Assembly (NCBI GenBank): GCA_031254175.1
Contig: JAIRUY010000198.1
Coordinates: 1 to 5,301 of the forward strand
DNA length: 5,301 nucleotides
Direction: 5' to 3'
From: Treponema sp.
Lineage (GTDB): Bacteria > Spirochaetota > Spirochaetia > Treponematales > Breznakiellaceae
The position numbers were made by a program, and so were the translations under genes. Within the stretch, counting starts at the first letter, position 1. Each line of letters starts with the position of its first letter. Positions 1-5,301 of the stretch are shown piece by piece. Below the pieces are notes generated by a model. That model was not told the origin of the DNA. It saw only the letters and a program-made list of their open reading frames with translations, and searched no databases.

Positions 1-435
1 GAAGACGCACAGGGACGTCCGTTTGTCGGCAGGGCAGGCCAGTTATTGGACAAGATGCTTTCCGCCATCAATCTTTCGCGGGACACAAACTGCTTTATCG
101 CCAATGTTGTAAAGTGCAGGCCGCCTGGTAATCGAGACCCACATCCTGAAGAAACTTCAGCCTGCGCTCATTTTCTTGAACGGCAGATTACTTTGCTAAA
201 TCCCAAGTTTATCCTTGTCGCTGGAAGGGTTGCGGCACAGACACTCCTGAAAACAACAGAACCGATTGGAAAATTAAGGGGAAAAACCATTGATTTTTCT
301 GTTGGAGATATTTCCATTCCGCTTTTGATAACTTATCATCCTGCGGCTATTTTACGCAATGAAGGATTAAAACGTCCGGCATGGGAAGACCTGAAACTCC
401 TGCGTTCCATGATTGACGATAAAAAGGAAAATTGA
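1..435 (+). CDS. Family-4 uracil-DNA glycosylase, C-terminal part (5' truncated by window edge)
   Basis: This is a DNA repair enzyme that removes uracil from DNA and so starts base excision repair. The frame is open from base 1, and 144 residues are visible before a TGA stop. The fragment begins inside the first conserved motif: E1-D2 followed by G5-R-P-F-V-G10 and A-G-Q-L-L is the family-4 pattern that follows GEAPG. C39 and C55 are 15 residues apart, the spacing of the third and fourth iron-sulfur cysteines in the thermophile family-4 enzymes. The first two cysteines would lie upstream of the window. H113-P-A-A-I-L-R-N is the second active-site motif. The C-terminus is complete, ending soon after the typical W-E-D-L-K-L-L helix. 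An internal ATG at 46 is not the start, because conserved motif residues precede it. The gene abuts priA with no gap, so the two are probably cotranscribed. Family assignment is firm; the full length is unknown. Confidence 0.93.
   Translation, partial: EDAQGRPFVGRAGQLLDKMLSAINLSRDTNCFIANVVKCRPPGNRDPHPEETSACAHFLERQITLLNPKFILVAGRVAAQTLLKTTEPIGKLRGKTIDFSVGDISIPLLITYHPAAILRNEGLKRPAWEDLKLLRSMIDDKKEN
424..428 (+). promoter_or_regulatory. Ribosome-binding site for priA
   Basis: AAGGA lies inside the last codons of the UDG gene, 7 bases before the TTG at 436. It supports TTG as the priA start. No other usable start exists upstream, because the codon directly before it is the in-frame UDG stop. Confidence 0.7.
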
Positions 436-2430
436 TTGGCTCATTTTTTTGACATTGTTTTTGATATTCCGGCAGAACAAAGTTTCACCTACGAAATAGA
501 CGAGAAAGGGCAGGCATCTGCCGGTAAACGCGCTATGGTTCCTTTTGGTCAAAGAGACCTGCTGGGTTATGTAACAAGTGAACGTGAAAACCTGCCTGAT
601 GGTATCAAAATTGAAACTGTAAAAAAAATCCGCCGTGTAGTAGATGAAGAGCCGTTATTCGGCAGCAATGACGTTGAAATCGCCCGCTGGATGGCAGGAT
701 ACTACCTGTGCAGCACAGGGCAGGCTCTGGCGGCAATGATTCCGTCAGGAAGAAAAATGATACACCCTGCCCTTCCTGACAGCGAAGAAGAAACAGAGCC
801 GTCTCTTTCAATTTCAGACGAACAGGCAGCCGCGTTAAGCGCCATTACCGTCTCTTCCGGCGCTCCAGTCTCCGCCTTGCCGCAGATGTTCTACCTTTAC
901 GGTATAACAGGCTCCGGAAAAACAGAAGTGTTTCTGCGCGCCGCGCAATTTATGCTGAACGCGGGAAAATCAGTTATTTATCTTGTGCCTGAAATTTCCC
1001 TGACACATCAAACAGCAAAAATGATAAATAACCGTTTCGGCTCACAAGCGGCAACTTTACATTCGGGAATGAGCCCTTCTGTAAGGCTTGCGGAATGGAT
1101 GAGAATACGCCGTGGAGACGCGCCCATTGTCGTAGGTCCGCGCAGCGCGGTATTTGCGCCTGTACCAAATCTCGGTCTCATCATTATAGACGAAGAACAC
1201 GACAGCTCATATAAATCAGGAAGTACACCGCGCTACCACGCGCGGCAGGTTGCCCTTCGCCGCTGTTCACAGGAAGGAGCGCGTCTTGTAATGGGCTCCG
1301 CCACTCCTTCGGTAGAAGCATGGAAATTAATGTCAGAGGGCAGCATTACGCGCCTTAACCTTTCGCGGCGGCTTTCCGGCGGAGGGATGCCTGAAATAAA
1401 GGCTGTAAGCCTTGCAAAAGCCGAAGGCTGCCTGACAAAAGAATTAAAAGATGAAATTCGCCTGACAGCGCAAATGGGAAGGCAAACAATCCTTTTTTTA
1501 AACAGACGAGGCTTCGCTCATTTTTATCAATGCCCGGATTGTCTCTGGGAACAAACCTGCCGCCGCTGTTCTGTATCACTCACATGGCATAAAGCCCGGG
1601 GACGCTGTGTCTGTCATTATTGCGGCTACAGTGAAGCGCCGCCTTCTTCATGCCCCGCCTGCGGTTCCGTCCAGGCCGGTTATCGCGGCTTTGGTACGGA
1701 AATGATAGAAGAAGAAGTGAAGCGCTCTTTTCCCGATTTGCACCTGCGCCGTGTAGACGCAGATACTGCGGAAAACAAGAGCGTTTATGCAGGCGGGCTT
1801 GAGGAAACACTGACGCTTTTTAAAAAAGGAATGATAGACATTCTCCTGGGAACCCAAATGGTAGCGAAAGGATTAAACTTTCCCGGCGTGCGCCTTGTTG
1901 GGGTTGTGTTTGCTGATACGGGGCTTCATCTGCCTGATTTTCGGGCGGCAGAGCGGACATTTTCTCTTATCGTACAAGTCGCAGGGCGTGCCGGCCGTTA
2001 CTTTCCTGACAGTAAAGTCATTGTTCAAACTTTAAGGATGGAAGACCCTGTAATCACCCGTTCATGCGCTCTTGATATACCGGGGTTTTATAACGCGGAA
2101 CTGAAACAGAGAGAAATGCTTGGCTTTCCGCCTTTTTCAAGAATAATACGTTTTACAATCCGCGCAAAAGACGAAAAGCGCGCGGAGACCGCTATCAAAC
2201 GGCTTGCGTCTTTCGCAAACCCATTGATTCCCCCCGGCTCCGACATTCTCGGCCCTGCCGAATGTCCAATCGGCATCATAAACAATAATTTCCGCCGTCA
2301 GTTAATCCTTCGCGGCCCGTCAATGGGTACTCTTCACGGAGCGGCGCGGCAGATCCTCGCCCGTTATGAAAAAGGCAAAGATACAAAAACATATCTTGAA
2401 ATTGATGTAGACCCGGTGAGTATGTTATAA
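436..2430 (+). CDS. priA: Primosomal protein N' (replication restart helicase PriA), apparently without winged-helix domain
   Basis: PriA is a 3'-5' superfamily-2 helicase that recognises stalled or repaired forks and reloads the replicative helicase. The N-terminal 3'-end-binding domain covers about residues 1-105, including I-P-A-E-Q-S-F-T-Y and V-P-F-G. The helicase core follows: Walker A G-I-T-G-S-G-K-T at 156-163, D-E-E-H at 252-255, G-S-A-T-P-S at 287-292, G-T-Q-M at 472-475 and Q-V-A-G-R-A-G-R at 514-521. Eight zinc-binding cysteines are all present in pairs (366/369, 375/378, 393/396, 406/409), as expected for the two zinc sites between the lobes. The C-terminus ends in the usual D-V-D-P-V-S. 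At 664 aa it is about 70 shorter than E. coli PriA (732). The shortfall falls between residues 105 and 124, where the winged-helix domain should be. The TTG start directly follows the UDG stop in the same frame and has a good ribosome-binding site. Identification is very secure. Confidence 0.97.
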   Translation: MAHFFDIVFDIPAEQSFTYEIDEKGQASAGKRAMVPFGQRDLLGYVTSERENLPDGIKIETVKKIRRVVDEEPLFGSNDVEIARWMAGYYLCSTGQALAAMIPSGRKMIHPALPDSEEETEPSLSISDEQAAALSAITVSSGAPVSALPQMFYLYGITGSGKTEVFLRAAQFMLNAGKSVIYLVPEISLTHQTAKMINNRFGSQAATLHSGMSPSVRLAEWMRIRRGDAPIVVGPRSAVFAPVPNLGLIIIDEEHDSSYKSGSTPRYHARQVALRRCSQEGARLVMGSATPSVEAWKLMSEGSITRLNLSRRLSGGGMPEIKAVSLAKAEGCLTKELKDEIRLTAQMGRQTILFLNRRGFAHFYQCPDCLWEQTCRRCSVSLTWHKARGRCVCHYCGYSEAPPSSCPACGSVQAGYRGFGTEMIEEEVKRSFPDLHLRRVDADTAENKSVYAGGLEETLTLFKKGMIDILLGTQMVAKGLNFPGVRLVGVVFADTGLHLPDFRAAERTFSLIVQVAGRAGRYFPDSKVIVQTLRMEDPVITRSCALDIPGFYNAELKQREMLGFPPFSRIIRFTIRAKDEKRAETAIKRLASFANPLIPPGSDILGPAECPIGIINNNFRRQLILRGPSMGTLHGAARQILARYEKGKDTKTYLEIDVDPVSML

Positions 2431-2463
2431 AATATTGCAGTCCTGTAAAGCTAAATTAAACTA

Positions 2464-2492
2464 TTGTAAAAAAATATAAATGACATTATGCT
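2464..2492 (+). promoter_or_regulatory. Candidate sigma-70-type promoter for queH-tcdA-ttcA
   Basis: TTGTAA (2464-2469) and TATGCT (2487-2492) are separated by exactly 17 bases, and each matches the consensus hexamer at 4 of 6 positions. They lie in the only sizeable gap of the plus-strand gene series, just before queH. Transcription would start near 2499, leaving a leader of about 25 bases that contains the ribosome-binding site. An imperfect dyad centred on TTCGAA (2492-2497), with TTAT at 2486-2489 and ATAA at 2501-2504, overlaps the -10 element; it could be an operator or chance in AT-rich DNA. No hairpin terminator for priA is visible in 2431-2463, so read-through from priA is also possible. 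Confidence 0.35.
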
Positions 2493-2504
2493 TCGAACTT
2501 ATAA

Positions 2505-2509
2505 AAGGA
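2505..2509 (+). promoter_or_regulatory. Ribosome-binding site for queH, unusually distant
   Basis: AAGGA lies 14 bases before the queH ATG at 2524, longer than the usual 5-9. A different-frame ATG at 2511 sits almost on top of it and would give only 36 codons. The queH frame has a TGA at 2512-2514, so 2524 is the furthest upstream start possible. The conserved H-C-C-C-A-P-C motif begins at residue 6 and confirms it. Confidence 0.5.
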
Positions 2510-2523
2510 AATGAAATTTTTCA

Positions 2524-3075
2524 ATGAAACTTCTTTTTCATTGCTGCTGCGCGCCCTGTTCGATTCAATGCGTACAGAGCCTGCGCGGCGAAGGCATTGT
2601 ACCGCAGCTCTTTTGGTATAACCCGAACATCCACCCATACACCGAATACACATCGCGCCGTGACAGTTTGTCTTTATTTGCCGCTAATGAGAATTTAAAA
2701 CTTAAAATGACTGATGAATACGGTCTTCGCTTTTTTTTGGAAACGGTCTATCCTGAAACTGACAGACGGTGTGAAAACTGTTACCGTATTCGTCTTGAAA
2801 AAACGGCTGAGGCGGCGGCGCAGGACGGATATCAGGCTTTTACGACAAGCCTTTTAATCAGCCCGTATCAGGATCATGAGGCAATCAAACGGATAGGCGA
2901 AGAAGCAGCGGCAAAATTCTCCGTGGATTTTCTGTACCGCGATTTCCGGCCTCTTTTCCGCGAAGGTCAGGCGCAGGCACGCGGAAAAGGATTTTATATG
3001 CAAAAATACTGCGGCTGCATATTCAGCGAAGAGGAAAGATTCTTAAAAAATTATGAAAGAAAATCCCATTTTTGA
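2524..3075 (+). CDS. queH: Epoxyqueuosine reductase QueH
   Basis: QueH (formerly DUF208) catalyses the last step of queuosine synthesis, reducing epoxyqueuosine to queuosine at wobble position 34 of GUN-anticodon tRNAs. It is the cobalamin-independent alternative to QueG. The 183-residue protein carries the whole family signature: H6-C-C-C-A-P-C12 at the N-terminus, N-P-N-I-H-P with a following E-Y and R, C83-E-N-C86-Y-R-I-R-L, T-T-S-L-L-I-S-P-Y-Q, D-F-R-P, and Y162-C-G-C165 near the C-terminus. The family binds a [4Fe-4S] cluster and an unusual metal site through such cysteines. It is slightly shorter than many relatives, but no motif is missing. It is the first gene of a three-gene tRNA-modification unit, and its last 23 bases overlap the start of tcdA. 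A run of eight T (2731-2738) encodes F-F-L in frame and seems ordinary. Identification is strong. Confidence 0.95.
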   Translation: MKLLFHCCCAPCSIQCVQSLRGEGIVPQLFWYNPNIHPYTEYTSRRDSLSLFAANENLKLKMTDEYGLRFFLETVYPETDRRCENCYRIRLEKTAEAAAQDGYQAFTTSLLISPYQDHEAIKRIGEEAAAKFSVDFLYRDFRPLFREGQAQARGKGFYMQKYCGCIFSEEERFLKNYERKSHF

Positions 3076-3769
3076 AAGGTTAAGTTTACTTACCGGAAAA
3101 GACGGTCTTGAAAAATTACAGCAAACAAACGTGCTTGTTTTCGGCGTTGGCGGCGTTGGAAGCTGGTGCGCTGAAGCCTTAGTGCGTTCAGCTCTGGGAA
3201 AAATATGCATTGTTGATTTTGACAAAGTAAACGAAAGCAATATAAACAGGCAGATACAGGCAACAAAAAAAACACTGGGATGTTCAAAGGTGGAAGTTTT
3301 TAAGGAACGGCTCATGGAAATAAACCCTGATTGCGAAATAAAAATCCGGGATGAGCCTTTTTGCCGTGAAAACTTCCAATCCTTTAACATTGAAAATTAC
3401 GATTATGTAATAGACGCAATTGATTCTCTTACACACAAACTTGATTTGATTGAAACAGTTTACGGCGCAGGAGTTACTCTTTATTCTTCGATGGGCATGG
3501 CCCTGAAAATGCATCCGGAACAAATAAAAACCGCTTCTGTCTGGGACACAAAAGAATGCTCCCTGGCGCGGCTCGTAAGGCAGGGCCTTCGCAAACGCGG
3601 ATTTTCCGGTGATTTTACGGTTGTTTACTCAAGCGAACCGCCTATGGCCGCCAAAGGCTCTCCTCGTGCCGGAGAAAAACGCGCAAACGGAAGCCTTGTA
3701 ACTGTTACCGCAAGTGCGGGACTTCTTCTTGCAAGCCTTGTGTTACGCGACACATTGTCGAGGCTTTAA
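3053..3769 (+). CDS. tcdA: tRNA threonylcarbamoyladenosine dehydratase TcdA (CsdL/YgdL), E1-like
   Basis: TcdA uses ATP to cyclise t6A at position 37 of ANN-decoding tRNAs into ct6A. It has the E1-like adenylation fold: nucleotide-binding G31-V-G-G-V-G36, then D55-F-D-K-V-N-E-S-N-I-N-R-Q67, the conserved K79 after T-L-G, and D121-A-I-D-S125. By analogy with MoeB, R66, K79 and D121 are the expected ATP-site residues. There are no paired CxxC zinc cysteines, which separates it from MoeB and ThiF. The region R-L-V-R-Q-G-L-R-K-R-G followed by V-V-Y-S-S-E and a late G-S-L-V-T is also TcdA-like. At 238 aa it is somewhat shorter than E. coli TcdA (268). The ATG at 3053 is the furthest upstream start, because an in-frame TAA lies at 3044-3046. 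The start lies within queH, so the two are probably translationally coupled. In E. coli the gene sits with csdA and csdE (sulfur transfer); neither is present here. Confidence 0.92.
   Translation: MKENPIFERLSLLTGKDGLEKLQQTNVLVFGVGGVGSWCAEALVRSALGKICIVDFDKVNESNINRQIQATKKTLGCSKVEVFKERLMEINPDCEIKIRDEPFCRENFQSFNIENYDYVIDAIDSLTHKLDLIETVYGAGVTLYSSMGMALKMHPEQIKTASVWDTKECSLARLVRQGLRKRGFSGDFTVVYSSEPPMAAKGSPRAGEKRANGSLVTVTASAGLLLASLVLRDTLSRL
3760..3763 (+). promoter_or_regulatory. Ribosome-binding site for the ttcA-like gene
   Basis: GAGG lies in the last codons of tcdA, 5 bases before the ATG at 3769. The tcdA stop and this start share one base (TAATG), a layout typical of translational coupling. Confidence 0.55.
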
Positions 3770-4515
3770 TGGGCGCAAGATTTTTCCGCAAAACAGGAGC
3801 ATCCGAACAGGTAAAAAAATTTGTTGTCAAAATGGTTATGGAACGATCTCTTGTAAACGAAGGTGACAGGATTCTAATCGCGGTTTCGGGAGGCAAAGAT
3901 TCAAGCGTTCTTGCCTGGGCGCTTTCCGCAGTCAGGCCGGCCTTAAAAATTAACTACGAACTCTCCGCCCTGCACATAAGCACAGATTTTTGCGCCTGCT
4001 GCAAAAAGTCAGTTCTCGGTCAAAGGCTGAAAGAATGGGGGATTCCCTTTGCGGATATTTTTGTGCCCGTCATAAGAAGGCTGAAAGAAGGAGAAAAGAT
4101 GAACTGCTACTGGTGTTCTACCATGCGGCGGACAGAGTTGTTAAAATACGCTGTTGAAAACGGTTTTAATAAAATCGCGCTTGGACATCATCTTGACGAT
4201 ATAATCGAAACATTTTTTATGAATATGTGCTTCAAAGGCGAACTGCTTGCAATGCCAATTCTTCTTAATTACCGCAAATACCCTGTAAGCCTCATCCGTC
4301 CTCTTGCCCTGCTTGAAGAAAAACAAATAATCGCCTGCGCCGCCGAACAAAACATCCTGAAAGCCGCCTGCACATGCCCATACGGGCAAAATTCAAAGAG
4401 GCGCGAGATGCGAAGCCGTATAGCGGATTTTACCGGAGACAAGGACTCAGGCGTTACAAAAAGGCGAATTCTTAAAGCCCTCGGTGAAGGAAAATTTGAT
4501 TTCCTGACAGAATGA
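3769..4515 (+). CDS. ttcA: TtcA-like PP-loop tRNA thiolase (predicted 2-thiocytidine-32 synthesis)
   Basis: This is an ATP-pyrophosphatase (PP-loop) protein predicted to activate a tRNA base and replace oxygen with sulfur; TtcA does this to cytidine 32. The PP-loop S40-G-G-K-D-S45 follows I-L-I-A-V. G139-H-H-L-D-D144 and the following I-I-E-T-F-F-M-N are typical of the TtcA/CTU1 group. C113-Y-W-C116 followed by S-T-M-R-R matches the central CxxC of TtcA, and C201 or C203 before P-Y-G-Q-N-S-K-R matches the third cluster cysteine. These would bind the [4Fe-4S] cluster TtcA needs. At 248 aa it is shorter than E. coli TtcA (311). It lacks the terminal zinc fingers of TtuA/NcsA and the C-terminal domain of TilS, so those are less likely. 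C75-A-C-C78 is an extra cysteine patch not known to me from TtcA. It overlaps tcdA by one base and ends a tRNA-modification unit. The family is well supported; the exact target is inferred. Confidence 0.78.
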   Translation: MGARFFRKTGASEQVKKFVVKMVMERSLVNEGDRILIAVSGGKDSSVLAWALSAVRPALKINYELSALHISTDFCACCKKSVLGQRLKEWGIPFADIFVPVIRRLKEGEKMNCYWCSTMRRTELLKYAVENGFNKIALGHHLDDIIETFFMNMCFKGELLAMPILLNYRKYPVSLIRPLALLEEKQIIACAAEQNILKAACTCPYGQNSKRREMRSRIADFTGDKDSGVTKRRILKALGEGKFDFLTE

Positions 4516-4560
4516 ATTCGACATTTTGACATCCTGTTAAGCGCAATGTTATCTAATTAG
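4516..4560. other. Short spacer between convergent genes, no clear terminator
   Basis: These 45 bases separate the stop codons of the ttcA-like gene and argD. The best pairing is a 4-5 bp stem, GACAT (4528-4532) with ATGTT (4546-4550), around a 13-base loop. It is too weak for an intrinsic terminator and has no U tract. CTAATTAG (4553-4560) is a perfect 8-base palindrome, and GTTATCT occurs twice (4548-4554 and 4560-4566). Neither has a known meaning here. Confidence 0.5.
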
Positions 4561-5301
4561 TTATCTCAGAAGTTCCGCCAGTATCGTTATACCCTGCTCT
4601 ATTTCGCTTTCAGTTAAGCAATACGGCGGCAAAAGACGCAATGTATCAGCGCCCGCCGACAACATTAAAAGCCCACACTGATCTTTTTTCAAATCAGCTC
4701 TGGCAACTGCGGCTTCCAGAACAGGCCAGGCTTTTCCTTCAATATCAAAGCCAATCATAAAACCTTTTCCCCGCACTTCCTTTACTCCGGGAAGCTGCCT
4801 GATTGCCGTCATCAGTATATCACCCTTTCTTTTGATTTCCGCCATGTATTCGGGAGTGTTTACCGTTTTTAACACAACAAGTCCCGCAGCGGCGGCAATG
4901 GGGTTTCCGCCAAATGTACTTCCGTGATCTCCTACAGAAAAAACGCCGGAAGTTTTTTCTCCTGCCAGTACTGCGCCCGCCGGAATACCGCCGGCAAGAC
5001 CTTTGGCAAGGGTTACAATATCCGCTTTCAGGGGCTGACCGTCTCCATCCACATATTGTTCAATGGCAAGAAAAGTTCCGGTTCTTCCGATGCCGCACTG
5101 AATTTCATCAAACATGAGAAGAATATCCCTTTGCCCGCACAACTTCGCCGCATAGGCAATAAAGTCCCGGGATTGAGGTTTAATGCCGCTTTCTCCCTGA
5201 ACAGCTTCAATTAAAAGACCTGCAACAGTTTTTTCATCAAGCGCCCTGTCCAGAGCTTCGATATCACCGCCCTCGATATGAAGAAAACCTTCGGTAAACG
5301 G
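4561..5301 (-). CDS. argD: Acetylornithine aminotransferase ArgD, C-terminal part (5' truncated by window edge)
   Basis: This is a class-III, PLP-dependent aminotransferase that converts N-acetylglutamate semialdehyde to N-acetylornithine in arginine synthesis; relatives may also serve lysine synthesis. The frame stays open to base 5301, giving 246 visible residues of about 400. Reading from the edge: I-E-A-V-Q-G-E-S-G-I (family norm I-E-P-x-Q-G-E-G/S-G), then D65-E-I-Q68-C-G-I-G-R-T-G with the aspartate that pairs with the PLP ring nitrogen. The PLP-binding lysine follows in T-L-A-K-G (codon 5004-5002), then H-G-S-T-F-G-G-N-P. The C-terminus, with A-G-A-D-T-L-R-L-L-P-P, is typical and complete. 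A TTG at 5142 is internal, not the start, because conserved sequence precedes it. The linker Y-V-D-G-D-G-Q-P-L-K before the lysine motif is a few residues longer than usual. It converges on the tRNA-modification unit and is unrelated to it in function. Another class-III aminotransferase such as ornithine aminotransferase is possible but fits less well. Confidence 0.88.
   Translation of the reverse strand, partial: PFTEGFLHIEGGDIEALDRALDEKTVAGLLIEAVQGESGIKPQSRDFIAYAAKLCGQRDILLMFDEIQCGIGRTGTFLAIEQYVDGDGQPLKADIVTLAKGLAGGIPAGAVLAGEKTSGVFSVGDHGSTFGGNPIAAAAGLVVLKTVNTPEYMAEIKRKGDILMTAIRQLPGVKEVRGKGFMIGFDIEGKAWPVLEAAVARADLKKDQCGLLMLSAGADTLRLLPPYCLTESEIEQGITILAELLR

Noticed and set aside
433..435. TGA read as a sense codon (recoded genetic code), fusing UDG and PriA
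   Set aside because: TGA also ends queH and the ttcA-like gene at natural C-termini, and tryptophan is encoded by TGG throughout. A general recoding is not supported.
2731..2738. Run of eight T within queH, a possible slippage or phase-variation site
   Set aside because: It encodes F-F-L in frame at a natural position, the protein is intact on both sides, and T-rich codons are common in this window.
3043..3390. Minus-strand open frame of 115 codons opposite tcdA, and similar antisense frames opposite priA and the ttcA-like gene
   Set aside because: They are shadows of well-identified genes, have no recognisable motifs and no supporting context.
3053..3769. MoeB or ThiF (sulfur-carrier adenylating enzyme) as the identity of the E1-like gene
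   Set aside because: The paired zinc cysteines of MoeB/ThiF are absent, the C-terminal region is TcdA-like, and no sulfur-carrier or cofactor genes are adjacent.
3769..4515. TilS (lysidine synthase) or NcsA/TtuA as the identity of the PP-loop gene
   Set aside because: There is no TilS C-terminal domain and there are no terminal zinc fingers, while the central CxxC plus a late cysteine fits TtcA.
4528..4550. Weak inverted repeat as a bidirectional terminator
   Set aside because: The stem is only 4-5 bp with a 13-base loop and no T tract on either strand.
4548..4566. Direct repeat GTTATCT with a central CTAATTAG palindrome, as an attachment site or operator
   Set aside because: It is only 7 bases repeated twice in AT-rich DNA between convergent genes, partly inside the argD end, with no integrase or regulator nearby.
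4924..5214. Plus-strand open frame of 96 codons opposite argD
   Set aside because: The minus-strand frame carries clear ArgD motifs across the whole stretch; the plus-strand product resembles no family.

Overview
The window holds six protein-coding genes and almost nothing else. Coding density is high, GC is moderate (about mid-to-high 40s percent by eye), and there are no mobile elements, RNA genes or CRISPR arrays. Five genes lie on the plus strand and one, cut by the right edge, on the minus strand. The source is a bacterium. The style of PriA (664 aa, with a KGLNFP helicase motif) and the presence of QueH resemble spirochaetes such as Treponema; this is an inference from memory, not a search result.

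Region 1 (1-2430) is a genome-maintenance pair: the C-terminal part of a family-4 iron-sulfur uracil-DNA glycosylase, followed with no gap by primosomal helicase PriA. The UDG stop codon TGA and the PriA start codon TTG are adjacent and in the same frame. PriA appears to lack the winged-helix domain normally found between its DNA-binding and helicase domains.

Region 2 (2431-2523) is a 93-base AT-rich spacer with a plausible sigma-70-type promoter and a ribosome-binding site. It probably begins a second transcription unit.

Region 3 (2524-4515) is a compact three-gene unit with overlapping ends: queH (epoxyqueuosine reductase, tRNA position 34), tcdA (cyclisation of t6A, position 37) and a TtcA-like PP-loop thiolase (2-thiocytidine, position 32). 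All three are predicted to act on the tRNA anticodon loop. This shared target is the most interesting feature of an otherwise housekeeping region.

Region 4 (4516-4560) is a 45-base gap between convergent genes with no clear terminator. Region 5 (4561-5301, minus strand) is the C-terminal 246 residues of an ArgD-type acetylornithine aminotransferase for arginine synthesis.

I found no previously undescribed system here. The findings below are modest and testable.
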